Positions 18,606 through 28,708 of a stretch of DNA of 64,000 bases are shown here, one piece after another. The DNA is from Pseudomonas putida (GTDB taxonomy: Bacteria; Pseudomonadota; Gammaproteobacteria; Pseudomonadales; Pseudomonadaceae), in assembly GCF_016406145.1 (NCBI RefSeq), contig NZ_CP066306.1, positions 4,402,001-4,466,000 on the forward strand. The letters are read 5' to 3'. The position numbers were made by a program, and so were the translations under genes. Each line of letters begins with the position of its first letter. The first letter of the stretch is position 1. The notes below the pieces were generated by a model. It ran no database searches. It saw only the letters and a program-made list of their open reading frames with translations, and was not told the DNA's origin.

Positions 18606-19301
18606 TTACTCTTCGCTGGTGTGCACTTTGCGGTGCAGGATCGCCTGGAACTCGTCGGCGAAGGTGTAGTAACGACCGATCAGCACTTCGCTGCGTGCGG
18701 CGAAACGGTTGTAGGCGATAACCGCGGGGATTGCCGCGAACAGGCCGATGGCGGTCGCAATCAGCGCTTCGGCGATACCCGGAGCCACGGTGGCCAGGGT
18801 CGCCTGCTGGGCGCTGGCCAGGCCGCGGAAGGAGTTCATGATGCCCCACACGGTACCGAACAGGCCGATGTACGGGCTGGTCGAACCAACGGTGGCGAGG
18901 AACGGCAGGCTCTGCTCGAGTTTTTCTTCCTCACGCGAGATGGCTACGCGCATGGCCCGGCCTACGCCTTCCATGACCGCGTCGGGGTCCACACCCGGCT
19001 GCTGGCGCAGACGCGAGAACTCCTTGAAGCCGGCCCGGAAGACCTGCTCCACGCCCGAATCCGGGTCCGGGTTGCTGCCTGCCTGACGGTACAGCTTGGA
19101 CAGGTCGATACCCGACCAGAAGCGTTCCTCGAAGGCATCCAGCGCACGACGACCGGCGCGCAGCATGGTGCTGCGCTGGAAGATCATGATCCATGAGGTG
19201 ACCGAGGCGGCCACCAGGGTCAGCATTACCAGCTGTACCACCACGCTGGCATTGCTGACCAGACTCCACATGGAGGTATGGTCGACGACGTTAGCTTCCA
19301 C
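18606..19301 (-). CDS. tolQ: Tol-Pal system protein TolQ
   Basis: TolQ is an ExbB/MotA-type proton channel subunit. The 231-residue protein has three membrane helices and the conserved pore segment GSTSPYIGLFGTVWGIMNSF. EALIATAIGLFAAIPAVIAYN is in the last helix. It is the first of the tol genes and lies two bases after ybgC. Confidence 0.97.
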   Translation of the reverse strand: MEANVVDHTSMWSLVSNASVVVQLVMLTLVAASVTSWIMIFQRSTMLRAGRRALDAFEERFWSGIDLSKLYRQAGSNPDPDSGVEQVFRAGFKEFSRLRQQPGVDPDAVMEGVGRAMRVAISREEEKLEQSLPFLATVGSTSPYIGLFGTVWGIMNSFRGLASAQQATLATVAPGIAEALIATAIGLFAAIPAVIAYNRFAARSEVLIGRYYTFADEFQAILHRKVHTSEE

Positions 19302-19303
19302 GC

Positions 19304-19756
19304 TTATTCTCCTGCATTCGATTGAGTACCCGAGCCGTCCGCCACAAAGGCGTCGCGCAGCTTGGGGGGTATGGCTCGGGGTTTGAAAGTGTCGGCGCGC
19401 ACGGCCGCCACCAGGAACTGCCCTTCGCAGAGCAGCGTTTCATCCTTTTCCCGCCAGACCTGCTGCACGAAACGCAGGCTGGCGCGATTGAGTTCAAGTA
19501 CTTGCGCGGTCACCCGAAGTTCGTCGTCCAGGCGCGCCGGCGCGTGATAACGCGCTTCGCTTGAGTGGACCACGAACAACAGGTTCTCCCCGGCCAGTTG
19601 CTGCTGGGAAAACCCCAGGTGCCGCAGGCGCTCGGTCCGCGCGCGCTCCATGAATTTCAGGTAGTTGACGTAATACACCACGCCACCGGCATCGGTATCT
19701 TCGTAATAGACGCGACAACGGTGTGCGAAAGGTTCCAGGCCATTTTGCGCGCGCAT
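19304..19756 (-). CDS. ybgC: Acyl-CoA thioesterase YbgC
   Basis: A hot-dog fold thioesterase of the Tol-Pal cluster. The 150-residue protein contains the 4-hydroxybenzoyl-CoA-type motif [17 protein letters not shown], with the active-site Asp, followed by ERARTERLR. Homologues hydrolyse short-chain acyl-CoA or act on phospholipid-related acyl carriers. It is the first gene of the tol unit, 125 bases after ruvB. Confidence 0.94.
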   Translation of the reverse strand: MRAQNGLEPFAHRCRVYYEDTDAGGVVYYVNYLKFMERARTERLRHLGFSQQQLAGENLLFVVHSSEARYHAPARLDDELRVTAQVLELNRASLRFVQQVWREKDETLLCEGQFLVAAVRADTFKPRAIPPKLRDAFVADGSGTQSNAGE

Positions 19757-19881
19757 ACTCTAGTGCTTACTCCTCAGCTTGCCAATCCGCTGCGGCAACT
19801 GTTTTTTCTTCATTAATGTCGTATTGCCAGCGCACCTGAGGCATGCCAGCGGTAGGACCACGAAAAGCGGGTTTCGATCTG

Positions 19882-20928
19882 TCATTCATCGCCTGCTTCG
19901 GAAAAATCTGCCCCCTCACCCAGGCGCCCGGGAACATTCAGGCCAAAGTGCAGGTAGGCGTGCCGAGTGACCACACGACCACGGGGCGTACGCATGATAT
20001 AGCCCTGCTGAATCAGGTAGGGTTCGAGCACATCCTCGATGGTATGACGCTCCTCGCTGATCGCTGCCGCCAGGTTATCCACCCCCACCGGGCCACCATC
20101 GAACTTCTCGATCATGGTCAGCAGCAGACGGCGGTCGGAATGGTCGAAACCACGCTCATCTACGTCCAGCAGGTTGAGCGCCAAATCGGCTACTGCCTTG
20201 GTGATCTGCCCTTTGCCGCGCACCTCGGCGTAGTCACGCACGCGGCGCAGCAAGCGGTTGGCAATACGCGGCGTGCCGCGGGCACGGCGGGCGATTTCGT
20301 AAGCCCCCTGGTCCTCGATGACCAGCCCCAGAATATTGGCCGACCGGCTGACGATGGTCGCCAGGTCCTTGTCGCTGTAGAACTCAAGTCGCTGGACGAT
20401 ACCGAAGCGGTCGCGCAGCGGGTTTGTGAGCATACCGGCGCGGGTTGTGGCCCCCACCAAGGTGAAGGGCGGCAAGTCGAGTTTGATCGAGCGGGCAGCC
20501 GGGCCTTCGCCGATCATGATATCGAGCTGGAAGTCCTCCATGGCCGGGTACAGCACCTCCTCGACAACCGGTGATAACCGGTGAATCTCGTCTATGAACA
20601 GGACGTCATGCGGTTCGAGGTTGGTCAGCATGGCTGCCAGGTCGCCCGGGCGCTCGAGAATCGGCCCCGAGGTACTTTTGACCGATACGCCCATTTCCTG
20701 GGCGATGATATTGGCCAGGGTGGTTTTACCCAACCCTGGCGGGCCGAAGATTAGCGTATGGTCGAGCGATTCGTTGCGACCGCGGGCAGCCTGGATGAAC
20801 AGCGCCATCTGCTCGCGCACCACCGGCTGGCCGATGTATTCGTCCAGGCGCAGCGGGCGGATGGCACGGTCCTGGACTTCTTCGCGGTCGCGGCCACTGG
20901 CGGCAATCAGGCGGTCGGCTTCGATCAC
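19882..20928 (-). CDS. ruvB: Holliday junction branch-migration ATPase RuvB
   Basis: RuvB is the hexameric AAA+ motor of the RuvAB branch-migration complex. The 348-residue protein has Walker [13 protein letters not shown] and Walker [11 protein letters not shown]. It also has the sensor region [19 protein letters not shown] and the arginine-finger area. The ATG overlaps the ruvA stop by four bases. Confidence 0.98.
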   Translation of the reverse strand: MIEADRLIAASGRDREEVQDRAIRPLRLDEYIGQPVVREQMALFIQAARGRNESLDHTLIFGPPGLGKTTLANIIAQEMGVSVKSTSGPILERPGDLAAMLTNLEPHDVLFIDEIHRLSPVVEEVLYPAMEDFQLDIMIGEGPAARSIKLDLPPFTLVGATTRAGMLTNPLRDRFGIVQRLEFYSDKDLATIVSRSANILGLVIEDQGAYEIARRARGTPRIANRLLRRVRDYAEVRGKGQITKAVADLALNLLDVDERGFDHSDRRLLLTMIEKFDGGPVGVDNLAAAISEERHTIEDVLEPYLIQQGYIMRTPRGRVVTRHAYLHFGLNVPGRLGEGADFSEAGDE

Positions 20929-21542
20929 TTGGTAATCATCCCTTTGAGGCTGCGACGGATCAGCTCCTCACTGCTCAGGCCAGCCTTGTCCTTGATCGCG
21001 GACACTGCCTTGCTGGCTTCCTGCGGCTTGTAGCCCAGGGAAACCAGGGCACTGACGGCATCGGCCTCGGCTGTGGAGGCGCCGCTGACCGGTACCGGAC
21101 CATCCGATACAAGCGTGAACATGGCCGGCGAGGTTTCCCAGGCCTTGAAGCGGTCCTTGAGCTCGACCAGCAGGCGTTCAGCGGTCTTCTTGCCGACGCC
21201 AGGCACACGCACCAGCGCCGATGTGTCCTGCGCCTGTACGCAACGCACCAGTTCGTCGGCCTCAAGGCCCGACATCAAGGCCAGCGCCAGCTTCGGGCCC
21301 ACGCCATTGAGGCGGATGAGCTCGCGGAAAAGTTCGCGCTCTCGCTTCTCATGGAAGCCATACAGCAGGTGGGCATCTTCGCGCACCACCAGATGGGTAT
21401 GCACGGTGACCGTTTCGCCAACTTTCGGCAGGCGGTACAGGGTGGTCATGGGCACTTCAAGCTCATAGCCCACGCCATTGACGTCGATAATCAGGTGCGG
21501 CGGTTGTTTTTCCGCCAGGGTACCGCGCAAACGTCCAATCAC
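20925..21542 (-). CDS. ruvA: Holliday junction DNA helicase subunit RuvA
   Basis: RuvA binds Holliday junctions as a tetramer and loads RuvB. The 205-residue protein starts [21 protein letters not shown] and has helix-hairpin-helix motifs ([18 protein letters not shown] and [19 protein letters not shown]). A flexible linker and the small RuvB-binding domain III ([16 protein letters not shown]) follow. ruvC lies 109 bases upstream. Confidence 0.98.
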   Translation of the reverse strand: MIGRLRGTLAEKQPPHLIIDVNGVGYELEVPMTTLYRLPKVGETVTVHTHLVVREDAHLLYGFHEKRERELFRELIRLNGVGPKLALALMSGLEADELVRCVQAQDTSALVRVPGVGKKTAERLLVELKDRFKAWETSPAMFTLVSDGPVPVSGASTAEADAVSALVSLGYKPQEASKAVSAIKDKAGLSSEELIRRSLKGMITK

Positions 21543-21651
21543 GTTTCGATCCTTCCTCTCGGGGAGCCGATCAAAGACCGCTCAACCCTATCAGCAAATA
21601 CGTCGGGTGAACGTACCACCCGGACAAAATATGTATCAGCTCATGAAGCAG

Positions 21652-22176
21652 CTACAGACGCAAGCGACCACCGCGCCGCCGCGCCGTGGCCAGGCCGTGC
21701 GGCACCAGGCTGGAACGGGTATGGGCATGGCACAGGGCAATCGCCAAGGCATCAGAGGCGTCGATCTGTGGTTTCTGAGTCAGCTTGAGCAGGTGCATGA
21801 CCATCAGCATCACCTGCTCCTTGTTAGCCCCACCGGTGCCGGCCACGGCCTGCTTGACCTGAGTCGCACTGTATTCGGCGATTTCCAGGCCGGCCTCGGC
21901 GGCGGCGACGATGGCCGCGCCGCGCGCTTGGCCGAGCTTGAGCGCCGAATCGGGGTTACGCGCCATGAACACGCGCTCGATGCCCATGGTCACAGGACCA
22001 TGCTGGGCAATGATTTCACTGACACCGCGAAAAACGATCTGCAAGCGCTCGTGCAGCTCGCCGCTGCCGGTACGGATACAACCCGACGCCACGTACTCGC
22101 AACCACGGGCAGTCTGGCGCACAACGCCATAACCGGTGATGCGCGAGCCGGGGTCGATACCAAGAATCAGAGTCAT
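21652..22176 (-). CDS. ruvC: Holliday junction resolvase RuvC
   Basis: RuvC cuts Holliday junctions symmetrically. The 174-residue protein starts [19 protein letters not shown], which contains the first catalytic aspartate. It continues with [22 protein letters not shown] and ends with the [14 protein letters not shown] acidic motif. The frame is open to 22284, but those codons run into a REP element, so the ATG at 22176, which also gives the family length, is used. It heads the ruvCAB set. Confidence 0.97.
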   Translation of the reverse strand: MTLILGIDPGSRITGYGVVRQTARGCEYVASGCIRTGSGELHERLQIVFRGVSEIIAQHGPVTMGIERVFMARNPDSALKLGQARGAAIVAAAEAGLEIAEYSATQVKQAVAGTGGANKEQVMLMVMHLLKLTQKPQIDASDALAIALCHAHTRSSLVPHGLATARRRGGRLRL

Positions 22177-22227
22177 AACGCCTGTCGTGTAGGGGGATGC
22201 TTGAAAGCCTGAGCTCAATTCAAGGCT

Positions 22228-22350
22228 ATTGGGGCCGCTGCGCAGCCCATCGCCGGCAAGCCAGCTCCCACAGCTACAGCGCACCGTTGAGAGCTGCGCT
22301 GTAGTTCTGGGAGCTGGCTTGCCGGCGATGGGCCGCCCAGCGGCCCCAAT
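22228..22350. repeat. REP inverted pair between ruvC and yebC
   Basis: An outer 13-nt stem (ATTGGGGCCGCTG at 22228-22240 with its complement at 22338-22350) encloses two REP units in opposite orientation. Each unit contains the CCCATCGCCGGCAAGCCAGCTCCCA core. The pair lies between the ruvC start and the yebC stop. Confidence 0.85.
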
Positions 22351-22371
22351 TACAACCTTGCTGGCGACACC

Positions 22372-23118
22372 TTAGCCGAGTTTTTCCATGATCTCGTCGG
22401 AAATCTGTGCATTGGAGTAGACGTTCTGCACGTCATCCAGGTCTTCGAGCATGTCGATCAGCTTGAGCACTTTCTCCGCCCCCTCCTGATCCAGCTCGGC
22501 ACTGGTGGTCGGCTGCATGACGATTTCCGCATCTGCGGCCTTGAAGCCGGCTTCCTCCAGGGCATTACGCACGGCATAGAAGCTGTTGAACGAGGTGAAC
22601 ACCTCGAACGAACCGTCTTCGTTGGCCACGACATCGTCGGCGTCGGCTTCCATGGCGGCTTCCATCAGGGCATCTTCGTCCACACCCGGCGCGAAGCTGA
22701 TCTGCCCCTTGCGCTCGAACAGGTAGGCCACCGAGCCATCGGTACCGAGGTTGCCGCCACACTTGGTGAAGGCATGCCGCACGGCGGCCGCGGTACGGTT
22801 GCGGTTGTCGGTCATGGCCTCGACCATGATCGCCACCCCGCCCGGGCCGTAACCCTCGTAGCTCAGCTCTTCAACGTTATCGCTTTCGTTGGTGCCAGCA
22901 CCACGGGCCACGGCGCGGTCGATGATATCGCGGCTCATGTTGGCACCCAGGGCCTTGTCCAGCGCCAGGCGCAAGCGCGGATTGGAGGCCGGATCGCCAC
23001 CACCCTGCTTGGCAGCGACGGTCAGCTCACGGATCCACTTGGTGAAGATCTTGCCTCTCTTGGCATCCTGGCGCTCTTTGCGGTGCTTGATGTTCGCCCA
23101 CTTGGAATGACCAGCCAT
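22372..23118 (-). CDS. yebC: YebC/PmpR-family regulatory protein
   Basis: A 248-residue member of the YebC/TACO1 family, which contains a transcriptional regulator (PmpR in P. aeruginosa) and factors that help ribosomes through difficult motifs. The start [23 protein letters not shown] is the family signature and fixes the ATG at 23118. [18 protein letters not shown] and [10 protein letters not shown] follow. It lies downstream of aspS, separated by two hairpins. Confidence 0.95.
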   Translation of the reverse strand: MAGHSKWANIKHRKERQDAKRGKIFTKWIRELTVAAKQGGGDPASNPRLRLALDKALGANMSRDIIDRAVARGAGTNESDNVEELSYEGYGPGGVAIMVEAMTDNRNRTAAAVRHAFTKCGGNLGTDGSVAYLFERKGQISFAPGVDEDALMEAAMEADADDVVANEDGSFEVFTSFNSFYAVRNALEEAGFKAADAEIVMQPTTSAELDQEGAEKVLKLIDMLEDLDDVQNVYSNAQISDEIMEKLG

Positions 23119-23148
23119 AACGACTCCAAACTCTTGAAACACAAACAA

Positions 23149-23219
23149 TTGCGCCCCGAGAGGGGCGCAACGACAAATTCCTGCGCCGAAACGCAAAGGC
23201 GCATCCATCTGGATGCGCC
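23149..23219 (-). terminator. Two hairpins between aspS and yebC
   Basis: TTGCGCCCC at 23149-23157 pairs with 23162-23170, and GGCGCATCC at 23198-23206 pairs with 23211-23219. Neither has a clear T-run. They probably modulate readthrough from aspS into yebC or protect mRNA ends. Confidence 0.55.
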
Positions 23220-23229
23220 CGGGGCCCGC

Positions 23230-25005
23230 TTACTCGACCTTGGTCTGTTCGCGCAGGCGGATATGCAACTCGCGCAGGGCCTTGGCATCAACCAAGCCCG
23301 GAGCCTGAGTCATGACGCACGCGGCGCTCTGGGTTTTCGGGAAGGCAATCACTTCACGGATCGACTGGGCACCAGTCATCAGCATGACCAGGCGGTCCAG
23401 ACCGAAGGCCAGGCCACCGTGAGGCGGTGCGCCGAACTTCAGGGCGTCGAGCAGGAAGCCGAACTTCTCTTCCTGTTCTGCCGCTTCGATACCCAGCAGG
23501 CGGAATACCGCCTGTTGCATCTCTTTGCGGTGGATACGGATCGAACCGCCACCCAGTTCGGTGCCGTTCAGCACCATGTCGTAGGCACGCGACAGCGCGG
23601 TGGCCGGGTTGGCCTCGAGCTCTTCGGGGGTGCACTTGGGCGCGGTGAACGGGTGGTGCAACGCAGTGAAGCTGCCGTCTTCGTTCTCTTCGAACATCGG
23701 GAAGTCAACGACCCACATCGGCGCCCACTCGCAGGTCAGCAGCTCGAAGTCGTGGCCCAGACGGATACGCAGCGCGCCCAGGGCCTCGCTGACGACTTTG
23801 AACTTGTCAGCACCGAAGAACACGATGTCGCCGTCTACCGCACCTACGCGATCGAGGATCACGTTGAGGTTGGCTTCAGGGATGTTCTTGACGATCGGCG
23901 ACTGCAGGCCTTCAACGCCCTTGGCGCGCTCGTTGACCTTGATGTAAGCCAGGCCGCGGGCGCCGTAGATGCCGACGAACTTGGTGTACTCGTCGATCTT
24001 GCTGCGCGGCATGCTGGCGCCACCTGGCAGGCGCAGCGCGGTGACGCGGCACTTCGGATCGTTGGCGGGGCCTGCGAAGACCTTGAAGTCGACATCTTTG
24101 AGCTGGTCGGCAACGTCTACCAGTTCCAGCGGGTTACGCAGGTCTGGCTTGTCGGAACCGTAGCGGCGCATGGCTTCTTCGAAGGTCATGTGCGGGAATT
24201 CGCCGAACTCCAGGTCCAGGACTTCCTTGAACAGCTTGCGGATCATGCTTTCGGTCAGGCCCATGATCTCGGACTCATCGAGGAAGCTGGTCTCGATGTC
24301 GATCTGGGTGAACTCCGGCTGACGGTCAGCGCGCAGGTCTTCGTCACGGAAGCATTTGGCGATCTGGTAGTAACGGTCAAAGCCGGCGACCATCAGCAGC
24401 TGCTTGAACAGCTGAGGCGACTGCGGCAGCGCGAAGAAGCTACCGGCGTGGGTACGGCTGGGCACCAGGTAGTCGCGCGCGCCTTCCGGCGTTGCGCGGG
24501 TGAGGATCGGCGTTTCGACGTCGAGGAAGCCGTTCTCGTCCAGGAAGCGACGGATGCTGCTGGTGATGCGCGAACGCAGGCGCAGCTTGTCGGCCATTTC
24601 CGGGCGACGCAGGTCGATGAAGCGGTAGCGCAGGCGGGTTTCCTCGCCGACGTCAGAGTACTCGTTCAGCGGGAACGGCGGGGTTTCAGCTTCGTTGAGC
24701 ACGTTCAACTGATAACCGAGAATTTCGATGGCACCGGAAGCCATGTTGGCATTCACCGCACCGTCAGGGCGCTTGCGCACCTTGCCGGTGATCTGCACCA
24801 CGTATTCGCTGCGCACGCGGTCGGCCGCTGCGAAGGTTTCGGCGCGATCGGGATCGAAGACGACCTGGGCCATGCCCTCGCGGTCACGGATGTCGAGGAA
24901 GATCACCCCGCCGTGGTCGCGGCGACGATGGACCCAGCCGCAAAGGGTGACTTCCTGGCCGTCCAGGCTCTCGTTCAGTTGGCCGCAATAATGGCTGCGC
25001 ATCAT
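23230..25005 (-). CDS. aspS: Aspartyl-tRNA synthetase
   Basis: A class II synthetase of 591 residues, full length for the bacterial type. The N-terminal OB-fold anticodon-binding domain carries [20 protein letters not shown]. Motif 2 is seen in [23 protein letters not shown] and motif 3 in [13 protein letters not shown]. The bacterial insertion domain is present. Pseudomonads lack AsnRS and use a non-discriminating AspRS, so it probably also charges tRNA-Asn for GatCAB; that is family knowledge, not visible here. Starts at 25005 and 25002 are both ATG. Confidence 0.97.
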   Translation of the reverse strand: MMRSHYCGQLNESLDGQEVTLCGWVHRRRDHGGVIFLDIRDREGMAQVVFDPDRAETFAAADRVRSEYVVQITGKVRKRPDGAVNANMASGAIEILGYQLNVLNEAETPPFPLNEYSDVGEETRLRYRFIDLRRPEMADKLRLRSRITSSIRRFLDENGFLDVETPILTRATPEGARDYLVPSRTHAGSFFALPQSPQLFKQLLMVAGFDRYYQIAKCFRDEDLRADRQPEFTQIDIETSFLDESEIMGLTESMIRKLFKEVLDLEFGEFPHMTFEEAMRRYGSDKPDLRNPLELVDVADQLKDVDFKVFAGPANDPKCRVTALRLPGGASMPRSKIDEYTKFVGIYGARGLAYIKVNERAKGVEGLQSPIVKNIPEANLNVILDRVGAVDGDIVFFGADKFKVVSEALGALRIRLGHDFELLTCEWAPMWVVDFPMFEENEDGSFTALHHPFTAPKCTPEELEANPATALSRAYDMVLNGTELGGGSIRIHRKEMQQAVFRLLGIEAAEQEEKFGFLLDALKFGAPPHGGLAFGLDRLVMLMTGAQSIREVIAFPKTQSAACVMTQAPGLVDAKALRELHIRLREQTKVE

Positions 25006-25100
25006 GATGGTGGTTTCGCTTCTCGTGATTCGTGTATTCGATGGAGGCCTTGGCCGCCCCAGGGGGCTAATACTGCAAGACCCGGCTACTGCAATTCAAC

Positions 25101-25322
25101 TCAGTCGGCCTTGTCGCCGCCTGCCAGATTCTTTTTTGCCCCGGTCTTGAAGTCGGTTTCATACCAGCCACTACCGCTCAGACGAAAGCCGGGGACCGAT
25201 AACAGTTTCTTCAATGCCGGCGCCTGGCAGGCCGGGCAGTCGGTCAGCGGCGCTGCGCTGATCTTCTGCAGCGCTTCCAGCCGGTGATCGCAGGATGCAC
25301 ATTGATAGTCATAAAGGGGCAT
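25101..25322 (-). CDS. FmdB-family zinc-ribbon protein
   Basis: A 73-residue protein beginning MPLYDYQCASCDHRLEALQK with a second pair CPAC at residues 29-32. Together these form the C-x2-C…C-x2-C zinc ribbon of the FmdB/CxxC_CXXC_SSSS family. The family's role is unclear. It lies just upstream of aspS on the same strand. Confidence 0.88.
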   Translation of the reverse strand: MPLYDYQCASCDHRLEALQKISAAPLTDCPACQAPALKKLLSVPGFRLSGSGWYETDFKTGAKKNLAGGDKAD

Positions 25323-25415
25323 GGGTGTCTCTCGTCAACCATTACGCTGGCTGCCCAAGGCAGCAAAAAGCGGGATTATATATGGTTAACAGGCACTGCG
25401 CAGCCCGCCTGGCGA

Positions 25416-25745
25416 TCAGCGCACACTGGGCGGGTCCTGCAACCACGCAACACAGATCACCCGGACCAGGCCGCTGAAGTTGCGCACTCCACCTTGGCGC
25501 AGGTGCACCTCACGATCCACGTAGGAAAGCACTGCACTGACGGAGCACTCATTGGCCTCGGCGATGCGCTCGAGGATGCGCCAATAGACTGCCTCCAGGC
25601 GCAAACAGGTGGAAAAACCGTTGAGCCGGACCGAGCGTGATACCGGCTGAACCTGCATCATGTCGAAATCCGCCTTGAACGGATCAATGCACTGCTTGCC
25701 CAGGCAGCGCCCTTTGCCTACTACACGCTTGCTCGCTTGCATCAT
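25416..25745 (-). CDS. Ribbon-helix-helix domain protein
   Basis: A 109-residue protein whose centre and C-terminus read SVRLNGFSTCLRLEAVYWRI followed by IAEANECSVSAVLSYVD. This resembles the RHH_4 DNA-binding-like family found beside aspS in pseudomonads. The ATG at 25745 has a GAGG ahead of it; a longer frame to 25787 lacks support. A transcription-factor role is inferred from the fold only. Confidence 0.7.
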   Translation of the reverse strand: MMQASKRVVGKGRCLGKQCIDPFKADFDMMQVQPVSRSVRLNGFSTCLRLEAVYWRILERIAEANECSVSAVLSYVDREVHLRQGGVRNFSGLVRVICVAWLQDPPSVR

Positions 25746-25875
25746 GCGCCCACATCCTCGCCACAGGTATTTTTCCCTGCACCGCAAGACTGGCCGGGGC
25801 GCAGGATCCAGAGGCTCAATGAAGCGCGTACAGCCGGACGCAAAGCAGCGGCAAAGCCTTCCAGCACAAACGAAA

Positions 25876-25905
25876 AAGCCCGGTGAGCGTCACTCCACCG
25901 GGCTT
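25876..25905 (-). terminator. Terminator after the Dps gene
   Basis: AAGCCCGGTG at 25876-25885 pairs with CACCGGGCTT at 25896-25905. On the minus strand the stem is followed by TTTTT. It ends the dps-like transcript. Confidence 0.85.
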
Positions 25906-25934
25906 GGCAGGCGGCTATTTATACAAGCGACCGA

Positions 25935-26408
25935 TCATTTACCGTCAAGCAGCACCCGCAGCATCCAGGCAGTTTTTTCGTGCACCTGCATACGCTGGGT
26001 CAACAGGTCTGCAGTCGGTTCGTCACTGACCTTGTCCACTACCGGAAAAATACTGCGGGCGGTACGCACGACCGCCTCCTGACCCTGGACAAGCTGATGG
26101 ATCATCTCGTCCGCTGCGGGCACCCCTTCCTCTTCCTTGATGGAAGAATGCCGCGCATAAAAAGCATAGGAACCCGGCGCGGGGAAGCCCAGGGCGCGAA
26201 TCCGCTCGGCGATGGAATCGACTGCCAGCGCCAGTTCGTTGTATTGCTCTTCGAACATCAGGTGCAGGGTACGGAACGAAGGACCGGTGACGTTCCAGTG
26301 AAAGTTGTGGGTTTTCAGATACAGCACATAGGTATCCGACAACAGGCGGGACAGCCCTTCGACGATGGACTTGCGATCTTCTTCACTGATACCGATATCG
26401 ATTGCCAT
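25935..26408 (-). CDS. dps: Dps-family ferritin-like DNA-binding stress protein
   Basis: A 157-residue Dps/ferritin-like four-helix protein. The ferroxidase residues are seen in [30 protein letters not shown], with the shared-site His/Asp/Glu set. Dps proteins oxidise and store iron and protect DNA. The ATG at 26408 has a strong AAAAGGGGA upstream, and the frame beyond it is not conserved. A perfect 7-bp palindrome lies at 26429-26446, just upstream of the start. Confidence 0.93.
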   Translation of the reverse strand: MAIDIGISEEDRKSIVEGLSRLLSDTYVLYLKTHNFHWNVTGPSFRTLHLMFEEQYNELALAVDSIAERIRALGFPAPGSYAFYARHSSIKEEEGVPAADEMIHQLVQGQEAVVRTARSIFPVVDKVSDEPTADLLTQRMQVHEKTAWMLRVLLDGK

Positions 26409-26428
26409 GAAGTTCCCCTTTTCATATG

Positions 26429-26446
26429 GCTTGATGATGATCAAGC
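26429..26446. promoter_or_regulatory. Palindrome upstream of the dps-like gene
   Basis: GCTTGAT and ATCAAGC are separated by four bases, ending about 20 bases from the ATG at 26408. The position suits an operator or a 5'-leader hairpin. The regulator is unknown. No other feature is evident in the 281-base divergent region 26409-26689. Confidence 0.4.
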
Positions 26447-26689
26447 GGGCCCCACACACTGTATCAATACTTGGCGCCACGCGCCCATGACGCAGGGCAA
26501 CTCATCGCCGACAGCCACCTGCGGTTTGAGAAGGCCCCGCGTTTGCTGTTAAATAGGCACCGTGCCACCCGTGCGTGCTGTCATTGCCGGGTGCATAGGC
26601 TGGCCCAACATGTGTTCGCGCTCTACACCTCATGCGCACCGTGTCGCCAGCTCTTCCTGTGATCGGCCTTATCAATTGCGAGCCAACCC

Positions 26690-27283
26690 ATGTTCAAGAT
26701 CGTCCATCTGTTGACGGGCGCTGCAGCTTTGCTGCTATCGCTCATACCCAGCCTGAAATACGACGCAACACCCTTCCTGCAGCAACCGGAGGCGGTCTAC
26801 CTGGCCCTGCTCGGCCTGCTCAACCTGCTGCTGGCACCTGTCGTGCCGCTGTATTACCGCGGCGCCCGCCAGCAATTGCAGCACCTGGCCTGCGCCTTGC
26901 TGGTGGTGGCCGTGGTCCTGCAAACCCTGACCTTGCTGGCCCGCCCCGAAATGGGCAACCTGGCGGCATTGGTCTGCGCAGGCCTCGCCGTCATTCTGCA
27001 CCTGGCCGCAGGCTTGGCCCGCAGCCCCAGAAAAAACCGGCCAAGCCAGGGCGCGCCGCTGGAGACCGGCATGCGCGATACCGGCACCGTGAAGTGGTTC
27101 AACACCTCTAAAGGCTTTGGATTCATTTCCCGCGATTCGGGTGACGATATCTTCGTCCACTTTCGCGCCATTCGCGGCGAAGGCCATCGCATCCTGGTCG
27201 AAGGCCAGCGCGTGGAGTTTTCGGTAATGCACCGCGACAAGGGCCTGCAGGCCGAAGATGTGGTCGCGGTAACCCGCCGCTGA
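26690..27283 (+). CDS. Membrane-anchored cold-shock-domain protein
   Basis: This 197-residue protein has two parts. Residues 1 to about 110 contain about four hydrophobic helices (for example [16 protein letters not shown] and [19 protein letters not shown]). Residues about 128-196 are a full cold-shock domain with [18 protein letters not shown] (RNP-1) and [10 protein letters not shown] (RNP-2). It would place an RNA/DNA-binding domain on the cytoplasmic face of the inner membrane. The P. aeruginosa gene in this position (next to dps and slyX) is annotated as a cold-shock protein. Confidence 0.9.
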   Translation: MFKIVHLLTGAAALLLSLIPSLKYDATPFLQQPEAVYLALLGLLNLLLAPVVPLYYRGARQQLQHLACALLVVAVVLQTLTLLARPEMGNLAALVCAGLAVILHLAAGLARSPRKNRPSQGAPLETGMRDTGTVKWFNTSKGFGFISRDSGDDIFVHFRAIRGEGHRILVEGQRVEFSVMHRDKGLQAEDVVAVTRR

Positions 27284-27322
27284 CCCTTTGCAGCCCTGGG
27301 GCAAGCCCAGGGCTGGCACCAA

Positions 27323-27529
27323 TCAGTAATGAGGTGGCGGCGCTTCCTCACCCTCACTGCCATACTGGCCGACCATTTCCTCGTAACGCTTGATCAACTC
27401 GGCCACCTGCAACTGCAGGCGCTGAATCACCCGCCCCTGCTCGACCACCACGTCGTTCAACTCTTGAATGGTATCGTCCTGAAACGCCTGACGGGTTTCC
27501 AGTTCGACAATGCGCGATTCCGGCGACAT
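27323..27529 (-). CDS. slyX: SlyX-family protein
   Basis: A 68-residue coiled-coil protein: [20 protein letters not shown] and a C-terminal PPPHY, both hallmarks of SlyX. Function unknown. The ATG at 27529 follows the HIT gene stop by one base, so the two are co-translated. Confidence 0.92.
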
Positions 27530-27530
27530 A

Positions 27531-27950
27531 TCAGGCCTCCTCATATGCATCATTGAGCAGGGCGCGCAGGCGCTGGCGAATGGCATCGACCTGCCCCGGC
27601 CCGTATTCGACAGGGGGTACCCTGCCCCAGACCGGCGCCGGCCAGGCGGCATCCCCATGGCGACGGACAATCACGTGCATGTGCAGCTGGCCGACCACAT
27701 TACCCAGCGTGGCAACGTTCATTTTATCCGCCGCGAACTCGCCCTTGAGCGCTTCGGCCAGGCAGGTTGTTTCTTTCCACAGCTGCGCCTGATCGTCCTG
27801 GCTCAGGTCGAACAGTTCGCTCACGCCGGCACGCTTGGGCACCAGGATGAACCAAGGGTAATTGGCATCCTTGCTAAGCAGCAGACGGCACAGCGGAAAA
27901 TCCCCAAGGATCAAAGAGTCCTGCTGCAAACGCGAATCAATCTCAAACAC
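27531..27950 (-). CDS. HIT-family protein
   Basis: A 139-residue histidine-triad-type protein. The signature reads [11 protein letters not shown], so the first histidine of the H-x-H-x-H motif is glutamine. This pattern occurs in a subgroup of bacterial HIT proteins. It likely binds nucleotides, but the substrate is unknown. The start is a GTG at 27950 with GGAGG six bases upstream; longer frames lack a ribosome-binding site. slyX follows. Confidence 0.85.
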
Positions 27951-28028
27951 TGAAAACCTCCACCAACGAAAGGGCCCCGGCGTGCGGGTCAATGCCGCAA
28001 GGATACCCTGCTTCGTCTGCGCAAGCAT

Positions 28029-28708
28029 GCTGCACGCCCTCTGGCTGCACTCTTATAGCTCAGTAATTGATCCAGGCTGCACAGGCGCGGTAACACATCG
28101 CTACTTTTCGCACCAAAATGAGGCCGCAAACGAGTACACCACTACGCTTCGACACACACAAATGACTCAACTTGAACAGTGGGCGGTAACACCTTGACTT
28201 GCAAGGCAGCTTTTTAGATTGCAACCGGACTGCGGCCCGGCACACCGCCAGACGGGGGCCGGCCTGTATTTACGGGCACTTTCGAGCTGCGCCAGCGGAA
28301 TTTGTGAAAATTTCATGAACCGTTGTTAATTTTGAGCACGCTTGTTGCATTCTCCCCACACCAAGTCGGCACGACATCTGCATAAAGCGATGGACGCAAC
28401 AAATAACAACAGCCGCTTTGGATACACCAGGGAGTTTCCCTAACCGGAATCGATAGTTACAGAATCGTTACGGTGACAGGAACAGCGCTGGCGTTGTACG
28501 AACCGATTAATCGGAGCGTGATTTACGACATGGAACTACCTGAAAGCGACATGGCCGTAAACTTCTCGAAACGTTGTATATGCCCATATCGCCAACAACA
28601 GTCTGCGTGCTATACATTTCCGCCGACATAACAAGAAAGAGCTGCCCCATATAACTAAAAGACTTGGGCGCAGCGGTACTCTTCCTAAAACCAAAGGAGC
28701 AAATCACG
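28029..28708. promoter_or_regulatory. Long intergenic region upstream of the OprD porin
   Basis: About 700 bases lie between the divergent HIT gene and the porin. AT content rises in places (around 28315-28345 and 28560-28680). TTGACT near 28196 with TAGATT about 16 bases on could be a promoter. No convincing coding frame or terminator-bounded small RNA was found. The length suggests a long regulated leader or multiple promoters. Confidence 0.4.

Noticed and set aside
22774..25287. 837-codon plus-strand frame opposite yebC and aspS
   Set aside because: Antisense to two well-identified genes, with no domain; it spans an intergenic gap between them, as expected for a chance frame in this composition.
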